Source of the DNA: Rhodobacter sp.
GTDB taxonomy: Bacteria > Pseudomonadota > Alphaproteobacteria > Rhodobacterales > Rhodobacteraceae
Assembly: GCA_027490955.1 (NCBI GenBank)
Contig: JAIXXB010000023.1
Span: 62,001 to 126,000 of the forward strand
Length of the DNA: 64,000 nt
Direction of reading: 5' to 3'
This document shows, piece by piece, positions 53,994 to 62,600 of the stretch; the stretch's first letter is position 1, and each line of letters starts with the position of its first letter. Under the pieces are notes generated by a model. The model was not told the origin of the DNA and made no database searches. It saw nothing but the letters and a program-made list of their open reading frames with translations. Both the position numbers and the translations under genes were made by a program.

Positions 53994-55175
53994 ATGCCCG
54001 AAACGCTTGCCCAACCCTTAGCCCCCTATGCCTGCCAAAACACAGAGTCGCGCGGGCGGCTTTATGCAGAAAGCCTGCCCTCGTTCCGCACCGAATTTCA
54101 GCGTGACCGCGACCGCATCATCCATTCCTCTGCCTTTCGCCGCCTAAAGCATAAGACACAGGTTTTCGTTGAACATGAGGGCGATTATTACCGCACCCGC
54201 CTGACCCATTCGATCGAGGTGGCGCAGGTGGCGCGCACGCTTGCAGGGGTGCTGGGGCTGAACACCGATCTGGCCGAGGCGATTGCGCTGGCGCATGATC
54301 TGGGCCACACGCCCTTTGGCCATACGGGCGAGGATGCTTTGGCCGCGCTGATGGCCCCTTACGGCGGGTTTGACCATAACGCACAGGCGCTGCGGATTGT
54401 GACACGGCTGGAGAGGCACTATGCGGGTTTTGACGGGCTGAACCTGACATGGGAAACGCTGGAGGGGATTGCCAAGCATAACGGCCCCGTCACTGGCCCC
54501 AATGCTGACGCCAAACATGCGGGGCCGCTGCCCTATGCGCTGGCCGAGGTAAACGCGCTATGGGATTTGGAGCTGGACACCTTTGCCAGTGCCGAGGCGC
54601 AGGTGGCCGCGATTTCCGACGATATCGCCTATTCGCACCACGATTTGCACGATGGCCTGCGCTCGGGCCTGTTTGATGAGGCTGACCTAATGGAACTGCC
54701 CGTCACTGGCCCCGCCTTCGAGGCGGTGGATCGGCTGTATCCGAATTTGGACAAAATGCGTAGGCGGCACGAGGCGCTGCGGCGGGTGTTTGGCGTGATG
54801 GTGGAAGATGTGATTGCCGTGGCGCAAAACCGCCTTGCATCGGCTGGGGCGCGGTCGGCGGAGGATATTCGGGGCTTAGGGACGACTGTGATCAGGTTTT
54901 CCAAACCCCTGTTCCAAGACTTGAAATCAGTGCGCAGTTTCCTGTTCACCCGCATGTATCGCGCGCCATCGGTGATGAAGGAACGGGCACGGGTGACAGA
55001 AGTGGTGAACGGGCTGTTCCCGCTGTTTTTGTCGCGCCCAGAGCTTCTCCCCGCCGAATGGCAGGCCGATATTGCGCGCGCGCAGGGCGATGTGGAACTG
55101 GCCCGTATCGTGGCCGATTATGTGTCGGGCATGACGGACAGGTTCGCGTTGCAGGAGGGGGCAAGATTGCTGTGA
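53994..55175 (+). CDS. dgt: Deoxyguanosinetriphosphate triphosphohydrolase-like protein
   Basis: The 393-residue HD-domain protein hydrolyses dGTP (and often other dNTPs) to the nucleoside and triphosphate. The metal site is visible as R-L-T-H-S-I-E-V and A-L-A-H-D-L-G-H-T-P-F-G-H, the type 2 dNTPase pattern. The start and length match the family. In many relatives argS follows directly; here the next gene is a toxin on the opposite strand. Confidence 0.93.
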   Translation: MPETLAQPLAPYACQNTESRGRLYAESLPSFRTEFQRDRDRIIHSSAFRRLKHKTQVFVEHEGDYYRTRLTHSIEVAQVARTLAGVLGLNTDLAEAIALAHDLGHTPFGHTGEDALAALMAPYGGFDHNAQALRIVTRLERHYAGFDGLNLTWETLEGIAKHNGPVTGPNADAKHAGPLPYALAEVNALWDLELDTFASAEAQVAAISDDIAYSHHDLHDGLRSGLFDEADLMELPVTGPAFEAVDRLYPNLDKMRRRHEALRRVFGVMVEDVIAVAQNRLASAGARSAEDIRGLGTTVIRFSKPLFQDLKSVRSFLFTRMYRAPSVMKERARVTEVVNGLFPLFLSRPELLPAEWQADIARAQGDVELARIVADYVSGMTDRFALQEGARLL

Positions 55176-55403
55176 CCCGATTTGCGCGATTTATGATTTT
55201 CGCGGGGTTGGCGTTGGGATGATATGCTATGCCGCATTAATGACATCTGCCCATCATGTCTTTACCCCGCTAAAAATCGATAGTTGCCTCGACGACGGCG
55301 GAAGATGGGATAATGTTTCGGGCACATGCGACCGAGACTAGCAGCGCGCTGTCGGAATTCTATTGCGCGCTAATGACTTGCCCGTTGCGAAATCTCTTTG
55401 CGC

Positions 55404-55697
55404 CTACCCCAAATGCCGCCCCACATCCATGCGCCCATGCAGGATGCGCAGCACCAGAATGCCCGAGCCCGCCTGCCTATAGTAGATCGCATGTGCGCCG
55501 CATTCTGCGCGGCGCAGGCCGTTTTGGACAAAGGTGTAATCTGCGCCAAAGCTGGGGTTACCTGCGATCAGGGCCAGTTTAGCGGCCATCTCGCCTGCGT
55601 AACGATCCGCCTGTTTTGCGCCAAACTCCGCGGCCCCAAACAGGTAAATGTCCATCAAATCCTGCTCGGCAGCACGCGTAAGGCTAATCTGCTCCAT
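55404..55697 (-). CDS. parE: ParE-family toxin
   Basis: The 97-residue protein has the RelE/ParE fold pattern: L-T-R-A-A-E-Q-D-L-M-D-I-Y at the N-terminus, R-R-A-E-C-G-A-H-A-I-Y-Y-R in the middle and V-L-R-I-L-H-G-R-M-D near the end. ParE toxins poison DNA gyrase. It overlaps its antitoxin gene by 14 bases. The 228-base stretch between dgt and the toxin stop shows no gene. Confidence 0.9.
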   Translation of the reverse strand: MEQISLTRAAEQDLMDIYLFGAAEFGAKQADRYAGEMAAKLALIAGNPSFGADYTFVQNGLRRAECGAHAIYYRQAGSGILVLRILHGRMDVGRHLG

Positions 55698-55950
55698 TCA
55701 ACAGGCCCTGTTGCTGCGCTTCCAACCGCGCGGCCTGCAAGACCTCGTCCACCGAACGCGGGCTAACCCCGCCCGCATCGGCCTGCTCCATCAGCGCGCG
55801 CAATTCGGCAATCGCGCCTTCGCGGCGTTCCTGATCGCGGCGCACCAGATCACGGAAATACTCGCTGACATTGCCGTAGCGGCCAGCGGAAACTTGCGCC
55901 TCGACCCAGTCGTTCATCTGGTCTGGCATGGAAATGGTCAGACGGGACAT
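55684..55950 (-). CDS. parD: ParD-family antitoxin
   Basis: The 88-residue protein starts MSRLTISMPDQMNDWV, the ribbon-helix-helix DNA-binding motif of CopG/ParD antitoxins, with a C-terminal toxin-binding tail rich in Ala/Glu/Arg. It should neutralise ParE and repress the pair. It starts 52 bases after livM ends on the same strand, so read-through from the liv operon is possible. Confidence 0.9.
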   Translation of the reverse strand: MSRLTISMPDQMNDWVEAQVSAGRYGNVSEYFRDLVRRDQERREGAIAELRALMEQADAGGVSPRSVDEVLQAARLEAQQQGLLNGAD

Positions 55951-56002
55951 GAGGCACTCCTTCATATCCAATCCTACCAGATCATATTTTATGGCGCAAA
56001 CC

Positions 56003-57304
56003 CTACTTCTCTGGCAACAACCCCTTCGGGCTGAACCGCAACACCAGCAGCAGCACGGCCCCCAAGGTGACCAGTCGCAGATGCGGGGCCGCTTCGATCA
56101 GATGGGCTTTCAGCACGCCATCGGGCAGGGGCATGGTCAGATAGCTCATCGCCACGGGGCCTGCGTTTTCCACGATCAGCCACAGCCAACCCAAGAGCAG
56201 CCCGCCCAGCACAGCGCCCCAGTTATTGCCCGACCCGCCCACAATCACCATCACCCAAATCAAAAAGGTGAACCGCAGCGGGGTGTAGTTAGACGGGGTC
56301 AATTGCCCCTCCATCGAGGTCAGCATCGCGCCCGCCAGCCCCACCACGGCCGAGCCAATGATGAACACTTGCAAATGCCGCGCCTTGATGTTTTTGCCCA
56401 TCGCGGCAGAGGAAACCTCGTTGTCGCGAATAGCGCGCATCATGCGCCCCCACGGGCTGTTCAGCGCGCGTTCGGAAAAATAGATCAGCACCAGCAAGAC
56501 CGCGCCGAACACCGCCAAATACAGCAGTTTCACCAAGATTGTGCTGGCTTCGACACCCGAAAATCCCCAATGCGCCGCTTGGGCCATAAAGGCGGGATCG
56601 GCCTGCAAATCCACCTCATAGGGCACAGGCCATGGGCGGGGCAGGTCGATGATGTTTTTCACGCCGCGCGCCAGCCAATCTTCGTTTTTCATCACAGCCA
56701 GAATGATCTCGGCAATGCCCAGCGTGGCGATGGCCAGATAGTCCGACCGCAGCCCCAGCGCGACCTTACCAATCGCCCAAGCTGCCGCTGCCGCAAACAG
56801 CGCGCCCACGGGCCATGACAGCAGCGATGGCAGGCCCAGCCCGCCAATATTGCCAGCCGTTGCAGGGTTAAAGGCTTCAATCGCGGTGATCGCAGGGTCA
56901 AGAAGGGCGCGATAGGCGAAAAAACCCGCGCCCAGCAGCAAAATCATCGCCGCCCGCCGCGCCGTCCCTGCCGCCATGCGGTTATACAGGTATACGGCTG
57001 CGCCAATCACCACAACGCCAAAACCCAAAGCCAGCATCAAACGTGGCCCGCCTGCGGCCCAACCCTCGGGCACGGGCTGGCCAGAGACCAGAACCACAGC
57101 AAGGCCACCCAAGGCGACCGATCCCATGATCCCTGTCGAAAATAGCCCTGCATAGCCCCATTGCATATTCACGCCCAAAGCCATGATCGAAGATAAAACT
57201 CCGATGATCAGGATTTGCAGGCTCAGGTTCCAGCTTTGGAAAAAGCCTGTCGCTACAAACAAAAGCGCCACGCCCGCAAACATCAAAAGGTTGCGCTTGT
57301 TCAT
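56003..57304 (-). CDS. livM: Branched-chain amino acid ABC transporter permease LivM
   Basis: The 433-residue membrane protein has about ten hydrophobic helices and the LivM-type E-x-x-x-x-x-L-G-I-A-x-x loop (G-W-A-A-G region and S-D-Y-L-A-I-A-T-L-G). The permease signature for ATPase contact appears near G-R-M-M-R-A-I-R-D-N-E. It pairs with LivH one base upstream in the operon. Imports branched-chain amino acids or a related substrate. Confidence 0.92.
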   Translation of the reverse strand: MNKRNLLMFAGVALLFVATGFFQSWNLSLQILIIGVLSSIMALGVNMQWGYAGLFSTGIMGSVALGGLAVVLVSGQPVPEGWAAGGPRLMLALGFGVVVIGAAVYLYNRMAAGTARRAAMILLLGAGFFAYRALLDPAITAIEAFNPATAGNIGGLGLPSLLSWPVGALFAAAAAWAIGKVALGLRSDYLAIATLGIAEIILAVMKNEDWLARGVKNIIDLPRPWPVPYEVDLQADPAFMAQAAHWGFSGVEASTILVKLLYLAVFGAVLLVLIYFSERALNSPWGRMMRAIRDNEVSSAAMGKNIKARHLQVFIIGSAVVGLAGAMLTSMEGQLTPSNYTPLRFTFLIWVMVIVGGSGNNWGAVLGGLLLGWLWLIVENAGPVAMSYLTMPLPDGVLKAHLIEAAPHLRLVTLGAVLLLVLRFSPKGLLPEK

Positions 57305-57305
57305 C

Positions 57306-58310
57306 CTACTTCCCCTTAAAGATGCCCGTGGGCATAACCAACAGCACCAAGATCAAAATCGCAAAGGACACCGCGAATTTGTAATCGGTTGTCAGCAGTT
57401 GCAGCAGCCCTTCAGGGGCCATATCGGCAGACACCAGATAGGTGACGATTTTCTTCCACGCATAGGTGACGAACACCTCGGAAAAGGCGATGATGAACCC
57501 ACCCGCAATCGCACCCAGCGGGCTGCCAAGCCCGCCCACCACCGCCGCCGCCGCCATGGGCAGCAGCAGTTGGAAATAGATGAACGGACGATAAGATTTA
57601 TCCAACCCATACAGCGTTCCTGCAATCACCGCCAAGGCCGTGGCCAAAATCCATGTGATGGCCACCACCCGTTCAGGATTGATGCCAGACAGCAGCGCCA
57701 AATCTTCGTTATCCGAATAGGCGCGCATGGATTTGCCCGTGCGGGTGCGCTGCAAAAACCAAAACAGCGCCGCCACGCAAACCGCCGCGACAATCACAGT
57801 GATCACTGTGGTCAACTTAATCGCCAAACCTTCGGCAAGGCCGCTCCATGCCTTAAAATCATTGGGGGCTAGGATCATGCGCGCGCCATCGGCAAAGTTT
57901 TGCTCTTCTGGCCCGATGATCACCCGCGTCAGGCCGTTCATCACAAACATCACCCCTGTCGAGACGATCACCAAGATGATCGGCGCGGCCTTTTGCCTGC
58001 GGTAAAACCGATATACCGCGCGGTCAGTGGCCAGCACAAAGGCGATGGTGATCGCAATGCCAAAGGGCAAGGCGATCAGCGCTGTGGGCAAAACCCCGCC
58101 CGTGATCCCCACCGATTGCAGCGCCCAAGTGACCAAAATCACCCACATCGTGCCAAAGGCCATAGTATCGCCATGGGCAAAGTTGGAAAAACGCAGCACT
58201 GCATATACCAGCGTCAGCGCCAGCGCGCCCAAGGCCAATTGGCTGCCATAGGCAAGGCCCGGAATGAACACAAAATTCAAAAAGGCCACTAAAGCGTTCA
58301 GAATATCCAT
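57306..58310 (-). CDS. livH: Branched-chain amino acid ABC transporter permease LivH
   Basis: The 334-residue membrane protein shows the LivH pattern: N-terminal G-S-Q-L-A-L-G-A-L-A-L-T-L-V-Y-A, F-A-H-G-D in the first third, and the ATPase-contact loop G-K-S-M-R-A-Y-S-D-N-E. Lies 3 bases after livF and 1 base before livM. It forms the translocation channel with LivM. Confidence 0.93.
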   Translation of the reverse strand: MDILNALVAFLNFVFIPGLAYGSQLALGALALTLVYAVLRFSNFAHGDTMAFGTMWVILVTWALQSVGITGGVLPTALIALPFGIAITIAFVLATDRAVYRFYRRQKAAPIILVIVSTGVMFVMNGLTRVIIGPEEQNFADGARMILAPNDFKAWSGLAEGLAIKLTTVITVIVAAVCVAALFWFLQRTRTGKSMRAYSDNEDLALLSGINPERVVAITWILATALAVIAGTLYGLDKSYRPFIYFQLLLPMAAAAVVGGLGSPLGAIAGGFIIAFSEVFVTYAWKKIVTYLVSADMAPEGLLQLLTTDYKFAVSFAILILVLLVMPTGIFKGK

Positions 58311-58313
58311 GCC

Positions 58314-59024
58314 TTAGCCCCCAAGGAAAGAACGGCGCACATCAGGGTTGGCCAAAAGTTCTGCCCCCGTGCCCGTGAATCGGTTTGCGCCCTGCACCAG
58401 AACATAGCCCTTATCAGCAATTTCCAGCGCTTGGCGCGCGTTTTGTTCGACCATCAAAATTGAAATGCCCGTGCGGGCCACTTCGATGATGCGATCAAAC
58501 AATTCGTCCATCACAATGGGAGACACGCCCGCCGTCGGCTCGTCCAGCATCAACACCTGCGGCTGCGTCATCAGCGCACGGCCCACGGCGACCTGCTGGC
58601 GCTGCCCGCCCGAAAGCTCGCCCGCCGCCTGATGGCGCTTTTGTTTCAAAATGGGGAACAGATCATAGACCTGCGCCATAGTGCCTGCGATGTCATCTGC
58701 GCGAATGAACGCGCCCATTTCCAGATTTTCTTCCACAGTCATGGTGGTAAAGATATTGGACGTCTGCGGCACAAACCCCATACCCTTGCGCACGCGCGCC
58801 TGCGGGGACAGTTTGCTGATATCCTCGCCATTCAACCGCACTGCGCCGCCGCGCAGGTTCAGCATGCCAAACACTGCTTTCATAGCCGTTGACTTGCCCG
58901 CGCCATTTGGGCCGACAATCACAGCAATCTCGCCCTTTTCCACGGCAATCGTACAGCCGTGCAAAATATCTGTTGCGCCATAACCGCCCGTCATGGCCTC
59001 GCCAATCAGAAAAGGCTCGCTCAT
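58314..59024 (-). CDS. livF: Branched-chain amino acid ABC transporter ATPase LivF
   Basis: The 236-residue ATPase has Walker A G-P-N-G-A-G-K-S-T, the signature L-S-G-G-Q-R-Q-Q and Walker B V-L-M-L-D-E-P-T-A-G. The short length with no extra C-terminal domain is typical of LivF. Lies 87 bases after livG, with two hairpins in the gap. Confidence 0.93.
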   Translation of the reverse strand: MSEPFLIGEAMTGGYGATDILHGCTIAVEKGEIAVIVGPNGAGKSTAMKAVFGMLNLRGGAVRLNGEDISKLSPQARVRKGMGFVPQTSNIFTTMTVEENLEMGAFIRADDIAGTMAQVYDLFPILKQKRHQAAGELSGGQRQQVAVGRALMTQPQVLMLDEPTAGVSPIVMDELFDRIIEVARTGISILMVEQNARQALEIADKGYVLVQGANRFTGTGAELLANPDVRRSFLGG

Positions 59025-59066
59025 CTTTGCGCCCCTTTCCTATTAGCAAAAACAGTCCGAGGGTGA

Positions 59067-59100
59067 GATGCTTTACAAAGCATCGAGGGGGCCCGCCCCC
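59067..59100 (-). repeat. Tandem hairpins between livG and livF
   Basis: GATGCTTT (59067-59074) pairs with AAAGCATC (59077-59084), and GGGGGC with GCCCCC follows at 59087-59100. They sit in the livG-livF spacer and may adjust the relative amounts of the two mRNAs. Confidence 0.55.
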
Positions 59101-59111
59101 GTGTCGCCGCT

Positions 59112-59897
59112 TTATGCATGCGCGGCCTCCTTTTTGTTCTTTAGCCCCGTGCCCAGATAAGCCTCGATCACGCGCTCGTTGTTCTTAACCTCGTCCACAG
59201 TGCCAGTGGCCAAAACCTTACCCTCGGCCATGCAAATCACGGGGCCGCAGATTCGGGCGATGAAATCCATATCATGTTCAATCACGCAAAACGTATAGCC
59301 GCGCTCTTTGTTCAGGCGCACGATTGCATCGCCAATGGTGTTGAGCAGCGTGCGGTTCACGCCTGCGCCCACCTCGTCCAGAAACACGATCTTGGCATCG
59401 GTCATCATGGTGCGGCCCAATTCCAGCAGCTTTTTCTGCCCGCCTGAAATATTTCCCGCCTTTTCATCGGCCAAATGGCTGATGGTCAGAAACTCTAGCA
59501 CCTCGTCGGCTTGGGCGCGAATGCGCGCCTCTTCAGCGGCAACAGCCCCGCGCCGAAAACACGCGTTCCACAGGCTTTCGCCAGATTGATTGGGCGGCAC
59601 CATCATCAGGTTTTCCCGCACCGTCATTGATGAAAACTCATGCGCAATTTGAAAGGTGCGCAGCAGCCCGCGCGAAAACAGCACATGCGGCGGCAGGCCC
59701 GTGATATCTTGCCCATCCATCAAAACACGCCCTGATGTGGGCGGCAAACGGCCTGCAATCACGTTAAACAGCGTGGTTTTGCCCGCGCCATTCGGGCCAA
59801 TCAACCCCGTAATCAACCCTGTTTCAATACGTAATGACGCGCCATCAACTGCGCGAAAACCGCCAAAATGGCGATGCAGGTCTTGCACTTCGATCAT
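59112..59897 (-). CDS. livG: Branched-chain amino acid ABC transporter ATPase LivG
   Basis: The 261-residue ATPase has Walker A G-P-N-G-A-G-K-T-T, signature I-S-G-G-Q-K-K-L and Walker B I-V-F-L-D-E-V-G-A-G-V, where the common E-P is E-V. The C-terminal helix (V-I-E-A-Y-L-G-T-G) is the LivG extension. The start MIEVQDLHRHF is preferred over an upstream in-frame codon because of the family N-terminus. It follows livK after a terminator-like hairpin. Confidence 0.93.
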   Translation of the reverse strand: MIEVQDLHRHFGGFRAVDGASLRIETGLITGLIGPNGAGKTTLFNVIAGRLPPTSGRVLMDGQDITGLPPHVLFSRGLLRTFQIAHEFSSMTVRENLMMVPPNQSGESLWNACFRRGAVAAEEARIRAQADEVLEFLTISHLADEKAGNISGGQKKLLELGRTMMTDAKIVFLDEVGAGVNRTLLNTIGDAIVRLNKERGYTFCVIEHDMDFIARICGPVICMAEGKVLATGTVDEVKNNERVIEAYLGTGLKNKKEAAHA

Positions 59898-59961
59898 GTC
59901 ATTTCCCTGTCGTGACGCCGCTTCTGGGCTGCAAGGCGCAGCTGGCGGCTTTTGCACAAAC

Positions 59962-59986
59962 GGCCCAAGGCCAAAGACCTTGGGCC
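59962..59986 (-). terminator. Terminator-like hairpin between livK and livG
   Basis: GGCCCAAGG (59962-59970) pairs perfectly with CCTTGGGCC (59978-59986), followed on the minus strand by GTTTGT. Such a partial terminator after the binding-protein gene raises its output relative to the transporter genes. Confidence 0.7.
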
Positions 59987-60010
59987 GCCCGTTTGGGTTA
60001 TCCCCGCAGA

Positions 60011-61192
60011 TTAACGATACTGGACGGTCTCAAACTTGCCGCCCTTCACTTCGTATTCGCGGTAGCTGCCAGCCGATTCGCCGGGGCCAACCAGCTCAAC
60101 GCCCGTCGCACCCATATAGTCGATGTCGGTGCCAGCAGCGATCAGCTCCAGTGCTTTGCCCAATTCGCCAGGCAGGATTGGCTCGCCTGGGGCATTTGCC
60201 AGATCCATAACCTTGGTCGTCCATTCTTTCGAATCGGTCGAACCAGCGGCGGCCATAGCCATCGCAATCAGGGCTGCTGCGTCATAGCTTTCGCCCGCAA
60301 ATGCCGATGTGCCATCCAAGCCACCAGCGGCAGCCATCTCTTTGAACTTGGTCGAACCTTCGTTGTCGATCCCTGGCAAAGCGCCAATGGTGCCGTCCAA
60401 AGGTGCGCCGATCGCAGAGATCAGGCTGTCGCCATACATCCCATCCACCAGATAGAACTTGCTGAATGCGCCTGCATCAAGGGAGGCTTGGATCATGCCT
60501 TTGCCGCCGCCGTCGGCATAACCCGCGACAACTAGCAAATCGCCACCAGCGGATGCCATGGCAGCCACCTCAGCGGAATAGTCCGTTTTTGCATCTTCAT
60601 GTGGTGCATTCAGAGTAATTGCGCCACCCTTAGCTGTGTAGGCTGCTGCAAACGCGTCAGCCAAGCCCTTGCCATAGTCATTGTTAACGTAGGTTACGGC
60701 GACCGACATGATGCCTTTACCCGTTAGGATGTCTGCCATGATTTCGCCCTGACGCGCGTCCGAAGGCGAGGTGCGGAAGAACAGGCCATCATCTTCGGCG
60801 GCCGAAAGCGATGGCGAGGTCGCCGAAGGCGAGATCATGCCAATGCCATTTGGACGTGCGACGTTTTGCAAAATTGCACCCGTCACGCCCGAGCAGTCGC
60901 CGCCAACCATAGCTTTGATGCCATCGGCGGTCACAACGCGCTCTGCTGCTGCCGTGCCTGCTGCAGCGTCACCGCAGGTGCTGTCGGCGCGGACAGGAAC
61001 CAGATTGCCAAGGGTGAACTTGCCCGAAGCATTGACTTCAGCCAGCGCCATTTCTGCCGAGGCTGCCATCGTTGGCGTGATCGATTCCAGCGGCCCCGTA
61101 AAGCCGATAACGATACCGATTTTCACGTCTTCAGCCGAAGCTGCGCCTGCCATCAGTGCAACACTTGCAGTGGCGAGAAGTAGTTTTTTCAT
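60011..61192 (-). CDS. livK: Branched-chain amino acid ABC transporter substrate-binding protein LivK
   Basis: The 393-residue periplasmic protein has a signal peptide (MKKLLLATASVALMAGAASA) and the type I periplasmic-binding fold, with V-K-I-G-I-V-I-G-F-T-G-P-L at the mature N-terminus and A-Y-T-A-K-G-G in the middle. It captures the substrate (branched-chain amino acids or another amide/amino compound) for LivHMGF. First gene of the operon, divergent from the sugar dehydrogenase with a 199-base gap. Confidence 0.92.
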   Translation of the reverse strand: MKKLLLATASVALMAGAASAEDVKIGIVIGFTGPLESITPTMAASAEMALAEVNASGKFTLGNLVPVRADSTCGDAAAGTAAAERVVTADGIKAMVGGDCSGVTGAILQNVARPNGIGMISPSATSPSLSAAEDDGLFFRTSPSDARQGEIMADILTGKGIMSVAVTYVNNDYGKGLADAFAAAYTAKGGAITLNAPHEDAKTDYSAEVAAMASAGGDLLVVAGYADGGGKGMIQASLDAGAFSKFYLVDGMYGDSLISAIGAPLDGTIGALPGIDNEGSTKFKEMAAAGGLDGTSAFAGESYDAAALIAMAMAAAGSTDSKEWTTKVMDLANAPGEPILPGELGKALELIAAGTDIDYMGATGVELVGPGESAGSYREYEVKGGKFETVQYR

Positions 61193-61391
61193 ATCTTCGC
61201 TCCCAGTTTGGATTTTATCCTGCCAGCTAACCTAGAGTGCGCGTTTTGAAAAGGAAAGGGGTTTGAAAAAGCACAGTCACACACTACATCCTTGGGCAGA
61301 GTAGCCGCGCTATGGGGTGTAACCACTATAGGTAGTAGGTTATCGTATGCTTTGGCCCCATACTCGCCCAAAAGATGAAAGGGAGCAGCCG

Positions 61392-62537
61392 ATGAAAGGT
61401 CACCGCCAAAGACAGCAGATAGGGTTTGGCGCGGTTTTTGGCGCCGTTTTACTCGCCGCTATGGCCAGCAGCGTTGCAAAGGCTGCCGCCGATTCGGTGT
61501 TGGACACCAGTGCAGGGCCGATGCAGATCACCTTGGTTGCCCAAGGTCTGGACGAGCCGTGGGGCATTGCGCATCTGCCCGATGGCCGCTTTCTGGTGAC
61601 CGAGCGTGACAGGGCGCGCCTGCGTCTTTTTGGCGCGGATGGGGCAGATTTGGGCGATATTGCGGGCCTGCCCGATGTGTCGGTGGGCGGGCAGGGTGGC
61701 CTTTTGGATGTGATGGTGCCGCGCGGCTTTGCAGGCGATCCGTGGGTTTACCTGACCTATGCGGCGGATTTCAACGGTGGGCGCGGCACGGCCCTTGCGC
61801 GGGGGCGGGTTGACTTTGCCGCGATGCGCATGACCGATCTGCAGGTGCTGTTCACCGCGCCCGAAGGCGTGGGCGGCGGCAATCATTTTGGCGCACGCGT
61901 GATCGAGGCACAGGACGGATCGCTGTATCTGGCCTTGGGCGAGCGCGGCACAGGCCCAGACGGGTTGCAGGCGCAAGACCCAAGTCGCAGCGAAGGAAAG
62001 GTGTTTCATTTCAACCCCGATGGCAGCCCCGCCACGCAACTGAGTGGTGCCATGGCGGGCATCTTTACCCTTGGCCATCGCAACCCGCAGGGCCTGATCC
62101 AAACAGCGGCGGGTGATTTGGTGCTGGTCGAACATGGCCCGCAGGGCGGTGATGAGGTGAATATCCTAACCAAAGGGGCCAATTACGGCTGGCCCTTGGT
62201 GACCAAGGGCGAGCAATATGGCGGCGGCACCATTGGCGCGCCACGAAGGGAAGGTATGGTCGATGCGGTCAAGGTTTGGGTTCCGTCCATCGCACCCTCG
62301 GGGCTGATGGAATATCAAGGCGATCTTATTCCCGCATGGCGTGGCAATTTGCTCACGGGCAGTTTGAACAGCGATTTTATCGCACGGCTAGACCCGCGCG
62401 CAGGCTATTTGGAAGAACGAATCGCCGCCCCCGAAACCGCGCGCGTGCGCGACGTGGTGCAGGCCCCCGATGGCAGCATTTGGTTTTTGTCAGTGATCGA
62501 CTGGGCGGTGTATCGGCTAGCCCCGCTGGGGAAATGA
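61392..62537 (+). CDS. PQQ-dependent sugar dehydrogenase (soluble GDH/sorbosone type)
   Basis: The 381-residue protein has an N-terminal signal region (residues about 8-32, ending V-A-K-A-A) and a six-bladed propeller. Typical motifs are G-L-D-E-P-W-G-I-A, L-L-D-V, G-H-R-N-P-Q-G-L and E-H-G-P-Q-G-G-D-E-V-N, the PQQ/calcium region of the YliI/sGDH family. It would oxidise aldose sugars in the periplasm. PQQ synthesis genes are not in the window. The start MKGHRQRQQ has GGGAG upstream. Confidence 0.88.
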   Translation: MKGHRQRQQIGFGAVFGAVLLAAMASSVAKAAADSVLDTSAGPMQITLVAQGLDEPWGIAHLPDGRFLVTERDRARLRLFGADGADLGDIAGLPDVSVGGQGGLLDVMVPRGFAGDPWVYLTYAADFNGGRGTALARGRVDFAAMRMTDLQVLFTAPEGVGGGNHFGARVIEAQDGSLYLALGERGTGPDGLQAQDPSRSEGKVFHFNPDGSPATQLSGAMAGIFTLGHRNPQGLIQTAAGDLVLVEHGPQGGDEVNILTKGANYGWPLVTKGEQYGGGTIGAPRREGMVDAVKVWVPSIAPSGLMEYQGDLIPAWRGNLLTGSLNSDFIARLDPRAGYLEERIAAPETARVRDVVQAPDGSIWFLSVIDWAVYRLAPLGK

Positions 62538-62600
62538 AACAAAAAGCGCCGCGCAAGGGAAATGCATGGCCCCCCATTCCTGCCCCCGCAGGGCGATGCG

